From NCBI RefSeq assembly GCF_009727055.1, contig NC_052350.1, forward strand, positions 16,723,129 to 16,787,128: 64,000 bases of DNA, in the 5' to 3' direction. The first letter of the stretch is position 1, and every line of letters begins with the position of its first letter. This DNA comes from Benincasa hispida. Its lineage: Eukaryota; Streptophyta; Magnoliopsida; Cucurbitales; Cucurbitaceae. Under the pieces are notes generated by a model, which was given only the letters and a program-made list of their open reading frames with translations, did not search any database and was not told the origin of the DNA. Below are positions 1 through 12,298 of the stretch, piece after piece. The position numbers and the translations under genes are program-made.

Positions 1-2149
1 AATTTTCTCCAAATTCATTTATGTTTACTAAATATTATATCAAATTATTGCCCAATTTTTTAAATCTTTAGCATGATTTATTGTCAAAATTATATGAATT
101 TCCAAAATATCAAATGAGTTTTTCAAATTGATTCAACATTTTTAAATTTTGGGAAAGATCCAATTTTTAAAAAAAATTGGGTAAGATTTTGGATATATAT
201 ATAATCTTGGTATTAATTCTGCTCGATATTCCACCGAGCTCAAATATATGAATTTGGTGTTAATTATGCCCAAGATTTAACCGAGAAAGCTAAAAAATAT
301 AGAATCTCGGTGTTATTTTGCCTGAGATTGATATCAAGATATATATAATCTCGGTGTATAATCTAGTGAGATGTAACTAGAAAGTCGAAAACAATCGATA
401 AGTTGGAAAAAAGTTGATTTTCTAATAAAATCTCATAGTCGAACTCGTTCGAGATAGATCGAGAAAAACTATTTTTAGGAGTTTTAAAAGAAAATGCTAG
501 TTTTATAAGATAAAAACTTAAACCTACTATTTAGGACCATTTTCGGTTGTTTTCCACTTTTCTTTTACTAAAACGGTTGATATTGAGAAGTAGAATTGCT
601 GATAGGATTTTCATTGTTTTGTGCTAGTTTTCATACTTTGAGGTTAAGCAAATTCATGGACCAAATTGAAGTTGGTCACACTAGTTTAATTGAATTCATA
701 TGTCAAATACCTCTGTTGTTTAGTTCTAAATTATCTTGGAGATGGTGATTCATCTGTTTTCGAGTTGAAAATGTAGACATAGTACGAAGCTCAAATTGAA
801 ACGACCAATTGCATTTATTTCATAAAACTCAACCGACTAAAAAGATTTTCGTTTTCTTTTTTATGCTTTTACCTTTTTTGAGGCAAATTTCAGAAAGTAA
901 TGGTGAGATCTTTGGCGTGTTTGGAATGTATTTTCTTAAAAATAAATTATTTTGAAAAAAAATTAGAACCGAATAGTGTATTTTTAACAATTTTTGTGAA
1001 AAATATTTAAATAAAAATAAATTTATCGAAAAACACCTTATTTTCAAGTCAATTCAAACAGATGCTTAATACATTACTTTTGGTTAAGATTCATGATTTT
1101 AGGAAGTAATATTTTCCATGTTTAGTATTTCAAATTTTGTTATTTTTCTCTATGGATTTTAGCTTCAAAGCAGTTTTTCTATTCTTCCTTTTTCATTTCT
1201 GCGTTTTAATCCTTCCCCACAATAATTTGTTTCTTTCAAGCTCTTTTTTTCCCTCTTCCCTTGATTTTTTTCTATTCATCACTTTTTTCATTTTAATCTT
1301 CTTACACAGAAGACTGCAAGGCTTATTCCGTCTAAGTTCAAAACCATAATCATTAATGTTCAATTAAATTTTATTTTTTGAGTTTGATTCTATGGCTATA
1401 ATTTCTGCTTCTAAATCATTTTGATTTTCTATAAAATTGTTAGTAATACAATTGAAATTAAATTGTTAGTAGTACAATTTCAATGGTAATGACTAAAATA
1501 AACGCTTTTTCCCCTTAAAAGATTCACGATTTAAAAAAAAAAAAGGGGAAAAAAGGAAAAAAGAAACTGAACAACTTCCTTTTATGATTTTTCCTCTTAT
1601 CTTTCTCACGTTCAAGAGATAGTAAGGGCTAAAATGTAAAAGCACTAGTACATTTGTGTAAAAAACATGCCCATTAATACATTTGTGAAAAAAATATAGT
1701 ATTTTTGGACATTTTTGTAAAATAGGTGGTCATTTATGTAATTTTCAAAGTTAGATTTTGTAGCTCATCTTTTGTGCCGTCCAAACAACACTACAATTTT
1801 TTTTAAGAAAATGAATTATTATTATTTTGTTTTAACAAAAAAGGATACTTGAGATTAAGTAATACCTAATCATTGTCTATTGATGATTTCGTTTCGCTTC
1901 CACTACAAATCATATGCAATAAAAGGCATTGAACAAAATCCCTAAAACTAATATCGAAACAATAAAGAAATAAATGAATATTACATATTGAACATAAATA
2001 ATCAACGAAGATTGATAATTCGGCTAATGAAAGAGTAGCATTTATACAAGATGCTCATTTACACCCAATTGTTTTTCAAGCAATATTTCTAGTACTCTAC
2101 CACTCTTTTGTAGTATGACAACATCTGGGAGGAAGAATAGGAAAATTTT
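1..2149. other. Intergenic, AT-rich, no gene seen
   Basis: I see no protein family and no RNA gene in this stretch. It is AT-rich, with T-runs and A-runs (for example around 1530-1565). Short open frames near 829-1047 and 1137-1349 are low-complexity Phe/Leu-rich translations of T-rich DNA. A degenerate minisatellite near 195-370 is listed separately. Around 1650-1745 a phrase similar to 'acatttgtgtaaaa' recurs three to four times. Confidence 0.6.
195..370. repeat. Degenerate tandem repeat, unit about 50-65 bp
   Basis: Three to four imperfect copies carry a shared phrase of the kind 'tctcggtgttaattatgcc' followed by 'cgagatt', near 205, 255, 313 and 345. Copies are diverged and have small indels. 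No function can be inferred. Confidence 0.5.
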
Positions 2150-2620
2150 TCTACCTTTTCTGCCGTATGCTGTTGGTTTGGTTCACAAGATTTCCCAATA
2201 GAATGATCAAATGTTGAAAATTAATATTGACAAAATGTTTTAATAGAAGTGCAACGATATCATTGAACATCAAACCATATTTCATAAAACTTCCAACATC
2301 AATCTTGAAAATCTTGCATCTCATTTCAAATCTTTCAGAAAGAAGAAAAGTTATACACCAAGCTTCTGAACAGAAAGATCTAAATGACATGGTCTGGAAT
2401 CCACTAAATGTTCTTATATGTACATTGCTTCTATATAACACCACAATGCCTGACCCACATTCAGTCAATGAAGGTCAAGATCAAACTATTAACAATGAAG
2501 GATTCAATAATAAAGAAATAATGAAATCACATAAAATATCAGCATCCACTCTTGGATTACATATTAATTAGCTATAGAAGAGAATGACCTGTGATAAGTT
2601 GACTGTTGGAGCCCTGGCCT
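2150..2620 (-). other. Probable 3' UTR/downstream region of the XBAT33-like gene
   Basis: This follows the TGA stop of the minus-strand gene at 2621-2623. It has no recognisable domain on either strand. Right after that stop the same frame stays open for about 18 codons (roughly 2567-2620) before a TAA. This matters because the family normally runs a few dozen residues further (see the finding on the C-terminus). Confidence 0.4.
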
Positions 2621-5600
2621 TCAACATCTGGCCAAGTGGTTCTGCAAGTTCCGGTTGGCACAGCGTGGAACCAAAGAGTGGCATACATCCGGTGTTTTCC
2701 AACAGAGATTGATTGATGGAAGTCTCTGACAGCAAACGGAAACTCCCAGAGGAGTATAGTGGACACGACACAACTCGAGCGACCGTAGCTGGGTGGTTAA
2801 GGGGGTAGGTTTTGATGGTGTCTCGTGAGAACATTGGCACATTGAAAGTGACAAACTTGTTCTTGCAATCTTCTTAACAGGTGCTTTTCCAGGAAGCTTA
2901 ACGAATGACACTATGCCATTGCGACAGAGTGGACAAGAAACTGATCCTGGAGGGCCACGAGAAATGGTTGTCCCGTAGTTTGTAGAACAGAAGTATAAAG
3001 CACATCTTGTACAGAATTCATGACCACAACCTGCAGGGGATTGGACTTTTTATCACACTCAACAACCCCACATACCAATAAACGTAATAGTTGGGTTGAG
3101 TATAGACTTTAGTTTACTACTTTCAATTTTGTCTCTCTTGTTATTTCAAAAGTTTGGTTTCAACTTTTATCTATATCGGCCCTTTTCAATCAAATCTTTA
3201 CCATCACTACACTTTAAAATTCATTAAGAAGATAATTCGTTGTCTAAGATAGAAATAGCCCATGTTTTAAACATTGACGTTCAAACTTTTGCTCATGCTC
3301 AGCAAACTTGTTAAAACTTTAATGGAACAATTTAGCAACAGAATTGATGTTTTACATTAATAAGAATATCATAGTTCCCTAGTCAGGTATATGATATTGT
3401 TAAGTTAATAATGTACCTTCAGCAGCTACCGTACACTTCCTCTCTAAACAGACAACGCATGGATCCTGGCATCCGGGGGCAGACTTACTAGTCCATCCAT
3501 ATTCTCTGCGAATGGATCCAAAAAGGATAAAGAAATCAATTTCATTCATCATGACAACGTTCTAAATTAATTGAACGCAGCACGAGAGAACAATTTTCTA
3601 GCTTGTTCTTTGATTTTGTAAAAATTTACATTTTAGGACTGGTTCTAATAACTTGTCTTTAATATCTTGTTCCATGTCACCCCAATAAGAAATTAAAATT
3701 GAGGGCCAGAGTGGAGCATGTGGATCAAATTCCATGATGTAGTAACATGAAGTGGACAATATTGTCCTCAAAGTTGGTGGCTCCAGAATGAATAAATGAA
3801 GGGCAAGTCAATTCCATGTATATAAATTTCTCTGGAAGGATAAGCAACCGAAAGAAATAACGAATTCCAGTTACCTAGCAATTTGAACAATACTCATAAG
3901 CGGCAGAGATATGTAACGAGAGGGAATAAGTCTTGGCAGGTCTACAGGCTCTGCGGTGAGAATGTCCTCAAGCCAACTTTTATTCCATGTGCGAGCGACC
4001 ATTAAAGGTGTCCAACTGTGTGGGAAGAAGAAAAATCAAGTGAAGTAGATGCAAGTTGACAAAGGAATTGATACAGGGATTGCTATACGATAACCATGCT
4101 AAATCAAGTGAATGTTACAATTCCATAAAGAAGTAGGGAATAATATTTCCATGAAAAAATGATCAATATAATCAAGGGATTATTATACCCGTGCTTAATT
4201 TAGTTTGTTTATTAACATATAGTATTCTCAAAATGTTATTGATGTGAAATAAATGACCCATTAATATCCTTGGAATAAGGGAACCGTTTGAATAAACCGT
4301 TCAACCCTCAAATTTATTATGTAATCGAGGCATTCCTGTAATGTGTTCAAATAACTAAAAAAGGGGAGTCCTCCAAAATTTCTCCACGGCTATTACTGCT
4401 TTCAATTTGAACCCCAATTCTAAGGCCAGCCAGACAATCACATAAGTTAGTATATGCTTATTAACAAGGCGGTTGACACTGTTTCACTTTAAAATTTTAA
4501 TGGGAGTCCTCCAGAATTTCTGATGGAACCCAAATATTTGGCATTAGCATTATAATATACACAGAAAAACTACAATAACTCCGAGGCAATGTAAAGTTCT
4601 TTAGACTCTTCCTCTCTTGAAATCATTCTAGCCTAAACCAACTAAACTAATACCTACCTACACACTCATCCCAAAATCAATTTTTTGGCTAATAACTAAT
4701 ATACCCTTCCTAGCATAATAATATCCCTAACTTCTATCCTAATAGCATTCCTATCAATATCTCCATAGCCACTACTGCTTTCAGTTTAGAAAATAGTTCC
4801 CTAATGAGTGTCCAAGTAATTAAAGAACGTAAGCTCATTTCTTAAAAGTAATTTTTTATGTTCAGAAGATGACTTGCTAGGCACAGGTCCAAACATTAAA
4901 AAAAAAAAAAAAAAAAAATCAAGTTCAAATACAAAGAATAAGCCAAGTGGACAGTACGTACCCATTTTCATTTCTTGCGGTCAGACTGGCACCCCTGGCA
5001 ATCAAAAGCTACACGATGAAATTGAAAACAATAAGTAATAGCCTCTCAACGAAGAAAAATAATACATTCATTTAATCCCATTTCTGATTCTTTTCCTTTA
5101 AATGAAACACATACTTGACAACATTTTGCATTACCACCGCATGCAGCATAATGAAGAGCTGTGCTCCCAGCACCTATCAAAGTTGCAACAGACAAGCTAT
5201 TTATATCATCGCAAGAGATCATAAGAAATCAACTGTTCAATAACCCCTTTCTTTCAGTGCTATTCACTTGCCCACAGAATCGAAGGATAAGGTAAAATAT
5301 TTTATAGAGGCAAGAGAAACAACATTTCATTTAACTACCACTTCATTTCAACATCCCATGACCATGCATGCTATAGCTCTAGCCTTTATATGAAAATAGA
5401 ACCAAACCCAGAACGTAATGCAAAAATTTTAGAGGAATGTTTTGTTATTGTCAAAAGAAGTTAAAAAACATGTTAAATGTTGGATTAGGAAGGAAAATAT
5501 AGGCCAACTTGAAAAAGAAGGCGTCAAGTTGAATTAGTGAAAGAGAAGGCATAAAATCAAAGGGGGAAACCTATTAGATCAATTATGGTTCCATCGCCTA

Positions 5601-6715
5601 AAGTCACCTCAGAAACTGATGCCCCAAATTCCAGAAGTAACTGCACGCTTTCAACTTGCCCATTAAGGGCGGCCATGTGTAGAGCGGTAATGCCTCCATC
5701 TGCCGTTTGGTTAATAATCTTTGACAATGCCCTAAATCACAAAAGTATGATGTTAATCAGCCACCATAAGCATTTCAACCTGGAAAATTGTCATGAGAAA
5801 TTCAACATGTACCTATGATCAAACTCTAAGATTGATTCTTCATTGTCTGTTAATTGACTCATTATTTCCCTAAAATTAGGCATGCTTGGAATATAATCAG
5901 CAAGAAGAAGCCTGATGCACCGGGAATGACCATTTGTAGCAGCAAGATGTAGCGCAGTCCCTCCATTCAAATAATCTGCTTTATGGACCTAAAATGTGCA
6001 AAAAAATATATGAATGACTAATAAGTTGCTCACCTTATGAATGTGACAGCTAACATGATAAACTACTCACGTTGGCTCCAAAAAGTACTAAAATCAAAAC
6101 AACCTCCCAGTGACCATGTTGACAAGCTTGCATCAGAGCAGTCTGTGTACCAAAGTGTAAGGACACAATGATGAACTCAAGATACATTATGAATTTAATC
6201 TTGAAATGCAGGAGATACAACTTGACGTCCAATAGCACAAATAATCAAATTATGTAAGAAATGAAATGGTGAAAAGAGAAGAAAATGCACATATGCTATA
6301 GATCCCTGAACTGAAAAGGGCAAATAATTTGAAGAAATTGGTAATACCTGACCCCTATAGTTTCTTATATTAATGTCAACTCCAGACTGAAGCAAAAGAT
6401 AGACTATCTGCAAACATGTAAGAACAAGCACAATGACAATAGCCTATAACATTCGCTAATCTTAACAAAGTGAGAATGGCTTCAAAAACATCATCAGTGT
6501 GCATTTAAAGAGTGAAATACCTCATGATGGCCATGAGCTGCTGAGTAGTGGAGTGGGGAATTGCGCACACCAAAAGTAGAGTAGCGTGCCAACCGTGGAT
6601 TATATTCCAACAAAGCTTGTGCTTCTTGAAAATCTCCATCTCTTGCAGCTGAAACTAAACGTTCCCCAGATGCAGAACATCCAAAGGAGTTTACCACAGC
6701 ACTTAAAAGCTTCAT
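2621..6715 (-). CDS. XBAT33-like: E3 ubiquitin ligase, ankyrin repeats plus C3HC4 RING (XBAT33/XBOS34 type)
   Basis: The family ubiquitinates target proteins using an N-terminal ankyrin array for binding and a RING for E2 recruitment. Ten coding exons can be placed (high to low coordinate): 6715-6521, 6407-6348, 6142-6071, 5988-5813, 5731-5571, 5173-5115, 5008-4962, 4015-3875, 3505-3417, 3030-2621. All junctions are GT-AG and phases agree, giving 469 residues. The start is the ATG at 6715; a stop lies upstream in frame. The N-terminus includes '[20 protein letters not shown]', a family hallmark. Ankyrin units such as '[14 protein letters not shown]' and '[15 protein letters not shown]' run from about residue 45 to 260. 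The RING ligands are C320, C323, C335, H337, C340, C343, C366 and C369, followed by '[13 protein letters not shown]'. From memory, relatives are about 500-520 residues, so this protein ends early. XBAT34 and rice XBOS33 are alternative names in the same clade. Confidence 0.93.
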
Positions 6716-7480
6716 GGCATTCAAATGTTTGAACTCGAAACTGAGAAATCAATTTTAAGAAACTAACAGCTTTGAAGAAGCTCCAGAGATGATGATCTCT
6801 TTCAAATGTATTTAGACAAGACTACCCAAAGTATGGATGGAAAAGAGACCTATCCATGCACCCATTTTTAATTTTTAATTTTTTGTTTTAACCAAACAAA
6901 TAACAATTAAGAATGAAATCTCCAGACATCCAAAACAGTTGGTTGCAACTGCTAGAATTCCACTGACCCAAGATTCACCAACCTAAGATCATGAATCATG
7001 AGAGGCTATTCAGAAGGAAAAGGAAGACCTAGCTTCAAAGTTCAAACCAGATAACCTGTTTTGGGGCTAATGATTAAGAAATTAACCAAATTTCGTGAAC
7101 TTCGAGATGTTAGAATCAAAAAGTAGATGATGAAATAGAAGTTTGTCATCCCCTGTCAAAGCCAACCCATTTCCAAATATCCAATGACAGAACCTACTTC
7201 CCGATTTCTAAATCTCCTCCAATGAAGAATATCAGGGCGATTATTCTAGAATACACAAAACGTGAGAAAACAATTTTGAAATATGGCTACAAGAAGGGTT
7301 CCTGACAAGGTAACGAAGAAAGCGGTTTCACCTGGAAAAGTCTGCAACTTCTTAGAGAAGATAGCCAAAGCTATGATGATTAGAGAAGAATGTTGCGACA
7401 TTAAATCATAATTGCCATAAAAGTAAGAATGGAATGGAATGAGAACAAGAAATCACAATTGGGAAATTGTTTTAAATGGA
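6716..7480 (-). promoter_or_regulatory. Upstream region / probable 5' UTR with intron of the XBAT33-like gene
   Basis: Immediately upstream of the ATG, read on the minus strand, there is a plausible acceptor ('gatttctcag', about 6744-6753), so a 5' UTR intron is likely and the transcription start could lie near 7300-7450. No convincing TATA box was fixed. No other gene is visible. Confidence 0.4.
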
Positions 7481-8470
7481 GAAGATGACCTTTTCCTACA
7501 CCCTCGCGTCAAACCGTGTCTCAATGATTAGATATTATGTTGGGTCAACTGGGTAGTTGAATTGTTGTTTTCCTCTCCAGGCGTAGTTGTCCCCCCAAGG
7601 GGGCCTTCCTCTCTTCGTTTCAGTCCACCGAGTTCCCGGGTTGACTCGTTTAATTATTCCAAGAATTTCCAAATCACTGCTTCCCTCCATAGTCCACCAT
7701 TCCCTTCCTCCGTACCTCCAAGAATTGTCGTTGAATGGAAAATTCAACATTCACCCTCTAATTTATGCGCCAAGTTTTCTTCTTCACACCGGTGTATGAC
7801 GAAGAGCACAACGATATGCGAATTGTATTTCCCTTCCAATATGTTTGAGAAATTACCCCTTAGTAACAAAAAGCACTAAAACCATACACATCCTTTCACG
7901 ATTTGGAACATTGCGGGGGACTAACCAGCAGCCGCCAACACTCATTGAACGGTGAAAATGTGACTTCCACCGGACGGCGGCAGAACCATCGGATGACGGG
8001 CGGCGACTTGGACAGCAGCGGTGTGTTGGACGGATCTGCAATATCAAATTACACTACTACTTCGGAACCTCGCGCGACTATCCGTACTTTTTGTCAATGT
8101 GATATTCCAATTTTATCTCCAATTTAAAAAACTCTTCAAACTATCTACATTTCTTCTTCTTTCAACAATATCTTCAATTTTTCATTCCATAGGTATTCAA
8201 TGCAACACTAACATTCTACCAACGTATTTATTCTCAACTAATATTCTACCGATAGTATTGAATAACATTGATATCAAGAATGAAATGTTACTCTTATTCA
8301 TTTTTCGTCGAACCCACTACGAAGTTCTCCCATTGTTCTCTCAGAATTTCAGTACAACATCCTCATTGTCGATCGTTTTTATCTTTGTTCATTTCATTGT
8401 ATCTTTGGCTATAAAGCAAGATTCGTTTGTCAGATCCAAAAACGGAGAGAAGGTAAGTAATATTCTATAA
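7481..8470. other. Intergenic; slightly GC-richer patch, no gene supported
   Basis: The region 7560-8050 is richer in G+C than its surroundings and has several overlapping open frames on both strands, none resembling a known family. It may be the distal promoter of the minus-strand ligase or the left end of the MULE that follows. The exact left terminus of that MULE was not found. Confidence 0.4.
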
Positions 8471-8499
8471 TATTTCTTGTCCCCTAGATTTGTTTAGCA

Positions 8500-8785
8500 T
8501 TGAATGAGCGATTGTATAGTAATATATAGACGATCATTTTTTACAATATAAACGCTCATTTAGTATTATATAAACGATCGTTTAGTACTATATAAACGAT
8601 CGTTTATATAACATTTAAATGATCGTTTATTATTATATAAATAATCTTTTATATACTATTTCACGATCATGTAGTATTATATAAACGATCGTATATGTAA
8701 TACTGAACAATCGTTTAGTAGTATATACGCGATTGCGTTCTAAGTAAACACTTATAAATAGTTGGGCGATCGTTTATCAATTACT
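8500..8785. repeat. Cluster of AAACGATCGTTT-like palindromes
   Basis: Around ten degenerate copies of a palindromic unit (best form 'aaacgatcgttta'), separated by about 20-25 bases of AT-rich spacer such as 'gtactatat'. Good copies lie near 8574, 8594, 8686 and 8768. The cluster sits between the presumed left end of MULE A and its first recognisable mudrA exon, in a place that behaves like an intron. Confidence 0.8.
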
Positions 8786-8841
8786 CAATGATTTCTTAAA
8801 ATTTGATTGGGTATTGCTTAAAATTTGCTAATTTGATTGCA

Positions 8842-9320
8842 GATCAACGATGATACTTATCAACGATGCTACTTCACATCTTTGTACAATTTGGTGGAGA
8901 ATGGGACTAGTCGGGAAGCAATTATGTTGGAGGTCATATGAAAGGTCTGAAGGTTAGAAATGATATAATGGTCGGTGAATTAGTGAATATTATGCACCAA
9001 CGACTAAATATCGATTAAGATATATTTGATATACACATCAAATGTTGTTACAATCTATTGATCCCGACTCCTCAATTGACATAGTCGATGATGAAGATCT
9101 TAGCTTCTTTTTAAAAGGCAGTGATGCATCCCAGATGTCGTTATTTGTATCAGTTACACCCCACAAAAGTCATGGAATACACACCGAGAATATGTACCAA
9201 CAATGCAATCCAACGAATCAACCTATTCTAACTAGTCAAAACTTTGGATATGCAACCATTCCAACACGTAATATTTCTACCATGTCTTCATGGATAATCA
9301 TATTGAGCCATGTAACTTAG
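8842..9320 (+). pseudogene. MULE transposase (mudrA), N-terminal fragment
   Basis: The reading frame after a probable acceptor ('gattgcag', to about 8842) encodes 'LYNLVENGTSREAIMLE', then 'VRNDIMVGELVNIMHQRL' and, after a frameshift, 'DIVDDEDLSFFLKG'. This matches the N-terminal plant mudrA module that precedes the transposase core (family knowledge). A TAA interrupts the frame near 9017, and the frame shifts before 9042. No DDE core, SWIM or zinc knuckle follows. The gene is cut at about 9320, where a convergent DUF1985 gene begins, so this is a relic. Confidence 0.7.
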
Positions 9321-9344
9321 GGGAGGAAAAAACACATTCTTACT

Positions 9345-10240
9345 CGATGATTCATAAGATGGAGCACGAGAACAAGTCCATCTAAGAACTCTAAGAATTG
9401 CAGTCTTGTTGACTTTGGTGGCTATGAACTTACTTGACGTGGATAAAATTCCATAAGCCCAAACCTATAATATGGGAGCTTTTATACACATACATAACAC
9501 ACAAATTAAAGTGAAATAGAAACAAAAGTACATACCTGGAATGCAAGTGTAAATCCCTTTATATAGTATGAGGCATGATGAGCATTTTTTACTTTCTTTG
9601 TCTCATGTGTCTTCTTCTTCTCGTGCATGATAGTCTTCATGCCATTCAATGTACGTTTGAAAAAGACGAATGACTAGTCATAATATCTAAAGACTTTAGG
9701 GTCATTGACAATCCTAAATGTTCTCAAATCAAATTGGGTTTTCTTGTTTTTTCCAATAATCACCGTTTCGATGAATATGCCAATGCAACCTTGACGACAT
9801 CTTCATCATTTGTAAAAGTAAACTTCTCGAATGCATTCTCCACGTATTGAAAGAACTATCCTTATCATTTGGGTCCTTCGGTCAAAGAATAACTTGTCGC
9901 AGTTTCTCACTGCTTGTTTTTCTTTCTATTATTTCCTTAGTCGACCACAACCCAGTTACCAAATTAAAATAATCTTGGGAGAATGTTATCTTCTTCCCCA
10001 GTATGTTGAATGATATAACGTCTGGGTTTGCATCCATTACCTCCCTTAATAGAAAACAGTGAAAAAGTTGCCCATTAAATATAAGATCTATGTCCAACAG
10101 TGGACCAAAGCTCATAGTCCTAAACATTCTCATCTGCTCTTCTGTCAACTTATTCTTAATAACCGATGCAGTTTTGTGGACTTGGCAAAAAACTGTAGCA
10201 GGAAATATTTCTCAATAGGGATAACCATCTTAGCAACCTG
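9345..10240 (-). pseudogene. DUF1985-domain (Ulp1-type) gene fragment of MULE A
   Basis: On the minus strand the first exon (about 10230-9537) encodes 'LTEEQMRMFRTMSFGPLLDI', then 'FNGQLFHCFLLREV' and 'KKITFSQDYFNLVTGLW', the typical DUF1985 pattern. Later in the exon, 'FTNDEDVVKVALAY' and 'YYIKGFTLAFQ' are readable in shifted frames. A GT donor at 9536 and an AG acceptor just above 9464 join it to an exon beginning 'VWAYGILSTSS', the usual continuation in these genes. Several frameshifts make it non-functional. In intact relatives a C48 (Ulp1) cysteine protease domain follows; here nothing of it is left before the convergent mudrA fragment. Confidence 0.72.
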
Positions 10241-10259
10241 TAACAAACGTATACATTAC

Positions 10260-10485
10260 CACAATTAGTAAACAATCGCTTAAAACAATTAAATAATCAC
10301 ATAATAAAAACTAAACAATCGCATAACAAATAATTAAATGATCGCGTAACAGAAAACTAAATGATCAGATCACAAACAACTGAACGATTGCGTAACAAAT
10401 AACTAAACGATCACGTAACAAACAACTAAACAATCACTTTACAAATGCCTAAGCGATCGTGTAACAAACAACTAAATGATCACAT
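10260..10485. repeat. Second cluster of CGATCG-type palindromes in MULE A
   Basis: About ten units of the kind 'aactaaacgatcgcgtaaca' with many substitutions (cgatcg, tgatcg, caatcg), spaced about 20-22 bp. It lies just upstream of the DUF1985 exon on the gene's own strand, i.e. probably in its intron. It ends a few bases before the LTR at 10493. Confidence 0.78.
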
Positions 10486-10492
10486 TACAAAG

Positions 10493-12298
10493 TGTTGAGG
10501 TTGATGCCCTAAATCTCGTAGGGTCCTATAGTTTGTAAACATGATTAAATAAACTCATTGTTATTTAATAAAATATGTGATATTTTATTCAAATTCATAT
10601 CTATAAAATATATAATATTTTAGTTGCATTAACCACAAACCGATAAACTATCATCCAAGGTTATCTTTGTAACTTAAACATATATGTAGAGACATACGGG
10701 TGCATCATGTTTAAGTGATAACTTAAATGGTCTGTAATAGATGGATAAGGTTGGGTACCTTATCCTGATGACACTACGAGTATGACCCGCTTTGTAAGTG
10801 TTACAATTCTTGTAAAGTGCTACAAATGATCTGATCCTGCTCATCCATGCATAGACATGTGAGCGGGGATATTCTATACAAAGGAGTTTGTATAAGACCG
10901 AACCAAGAAATGTTTAATCTCATTATATAACATTGTTCACAATAGAGACTTACATTTCATCAGGATGACCATAGGTAACATGACTTGAATCCTAAGTGAG
11001 TTGTGAACTCCTACTTATGAGAGCGGTCCTTTGATTTGTATGGATGAGAGTGGCCAGATCGCCGACTCAACAAGTCTACCATTTTGAGGATTCGCCTGAT
11101 TGGGGATTTGGAAACACAGCTACACAAGATGAAACTCACTCTTTCCTAAGGCAGAGGTAAGTAGATAAATTGCTCCCTTAAGGGTTGAATCCAGGTTTGA
11201 ACAATGTGGCGCCACATCCTCTTCTAGGCCGAGAGGAGTTTAGTCATAGTTGGACTATGATCTATTGTTCATTGGAGGGATCAGTGGTACTTAAGGAGTT
11301 AGATGTAACTACAGGGGCTAAACGGTAATTTGGCCTAGTTGTACTTACGAGCAATTTGTGAAGGGGCATCACTGTTGATTGGTTATATCCAATGGACACA
11401 TAAATATATCTATAGTGCTAAGAGTGCAGTTGTCGGTCTTTAGTGGAATGCCCGACAGTTAACGAATGGTGAATAATTTATTTAATTAAAGAGTTTAATT
11501 AATTATTCATATACCGTTGGAGCTTCAAGATACAGGTCCATGAGGTCCCCTTGGTAGTACAATAGAATTAATTGAGAATCAATTTTTGGATTAATTTGAA
11601 TTATTCAAATTAGTAGAGAGATTTAATTATATATGATGTAATTAAGTTGTTTCAATTATATATGATATAATTATTATAATGTATTTGATACATTATAGCT
11701 TAATAAGAGGAAATAGATATTTGAATAAGATTCAAATATAGATTCTGTGAATTGGATTCAAAATTGTTAAATTTAATATAAATGTGATTTATATAAATGT
11801 CATTATTGTATGTGATACAATATTAAAACTACAGGTTATACGTTATATTTGATATAACATATAATTTAATATATATATAATATGATAAGTTAGTTATCAT
11901 ATTTATATTTATATTTATTATTATTTTAATAATAAAAGAGGAAGTTACAACTCTCTTCCCTTTCTTTTCTCTCCACCCATGTAAGTGGTTGGTGGTTATA
12001 TTTAGCATGCAGAAAAAGAAAAGGTTTCTTCTTCTATTGAGATGATGAGAAAAGACAGAAGAGTTCTGTGTGTGTGAATTGGATTTTGTTGGTGAATAAT
12101 TTCTATTCTTTGTTTATCTCCACAAAATTCCCTAAAATCCAAAATAGCCAGAGCCCACCGTTCCTGATCTCACCCTGAGAATATTGAGGAAACCATTGTG
12201 GTCGTGTTCGAACTTGTTCAAGGTTTTTTCTTGGAGAAAGTCTTCAAGTGGTTCGTGTGTTGTTCGAGGGAATTCTTGAAGAAAGATCTCCAAAGATG
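10493..12298 (+). mobile_element. Long LTR (type 'TGTTGGGATTG'), plus orientation, 3' truncated
   Basis: It starts 'tgttgaggttgatgcccta' and shares order and wording with the minus-strand LTRs at 34832-37012 and 37213-40708. Shared phrases include 'ggatgagagtggccag' (about 11040), 'ggttgaatccagg' (about 11181), 'aggggctaaacggtaattt' (about 11312), 'aatgcccgacagttaacg' (about 11445) and 'cagagcccacc' (about 12149). It is about 1.8 kb and lacks the end segment seen in the others. It passes near 12298 directly into Copia protease sequence, so it is a solo or broken LTR fused to another element. Confidence 0.75.

Larger units (their letters stand above)
8471..10492. mobile_element. MULE 'A': deletion derivative with convergent mudrA and DUF1985 (Ulp1-type) gene fragments
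   Basis: The stretch holds the N-terminal part of a Mutator-like transposase gene on plus (8842-9320). It also holds a DUF1985-domain gene on minus (about 10230 down to 9345). The two genes point at each other and almost touch. Palindrome-rich intron-like DNA lies outside each (8500-8780 and 10260-10480). MULEs that have captured an Ulp1-type gene are known in plants (Kaonashi-type, and CUMULE in melon). Both genes lack their downstream halves, so A looks like an internal-deletion product. The right end is cut by the LTR starting at 10493. Terminal inverted repeats were not identified. Confidence 0.6.

Noticed and set aside
7535..8127. Several overlapping open frames on both strands
   Set aside because: They arise in a GC-richer patch, none resembles a protein family, and they exclude each other.
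8021..8470. 149-codon open frame on plus
   Set aside because: Hydrophobic translation of AT/CT-rich DNA just left of MULE A, with no family resemblance and no splice context.
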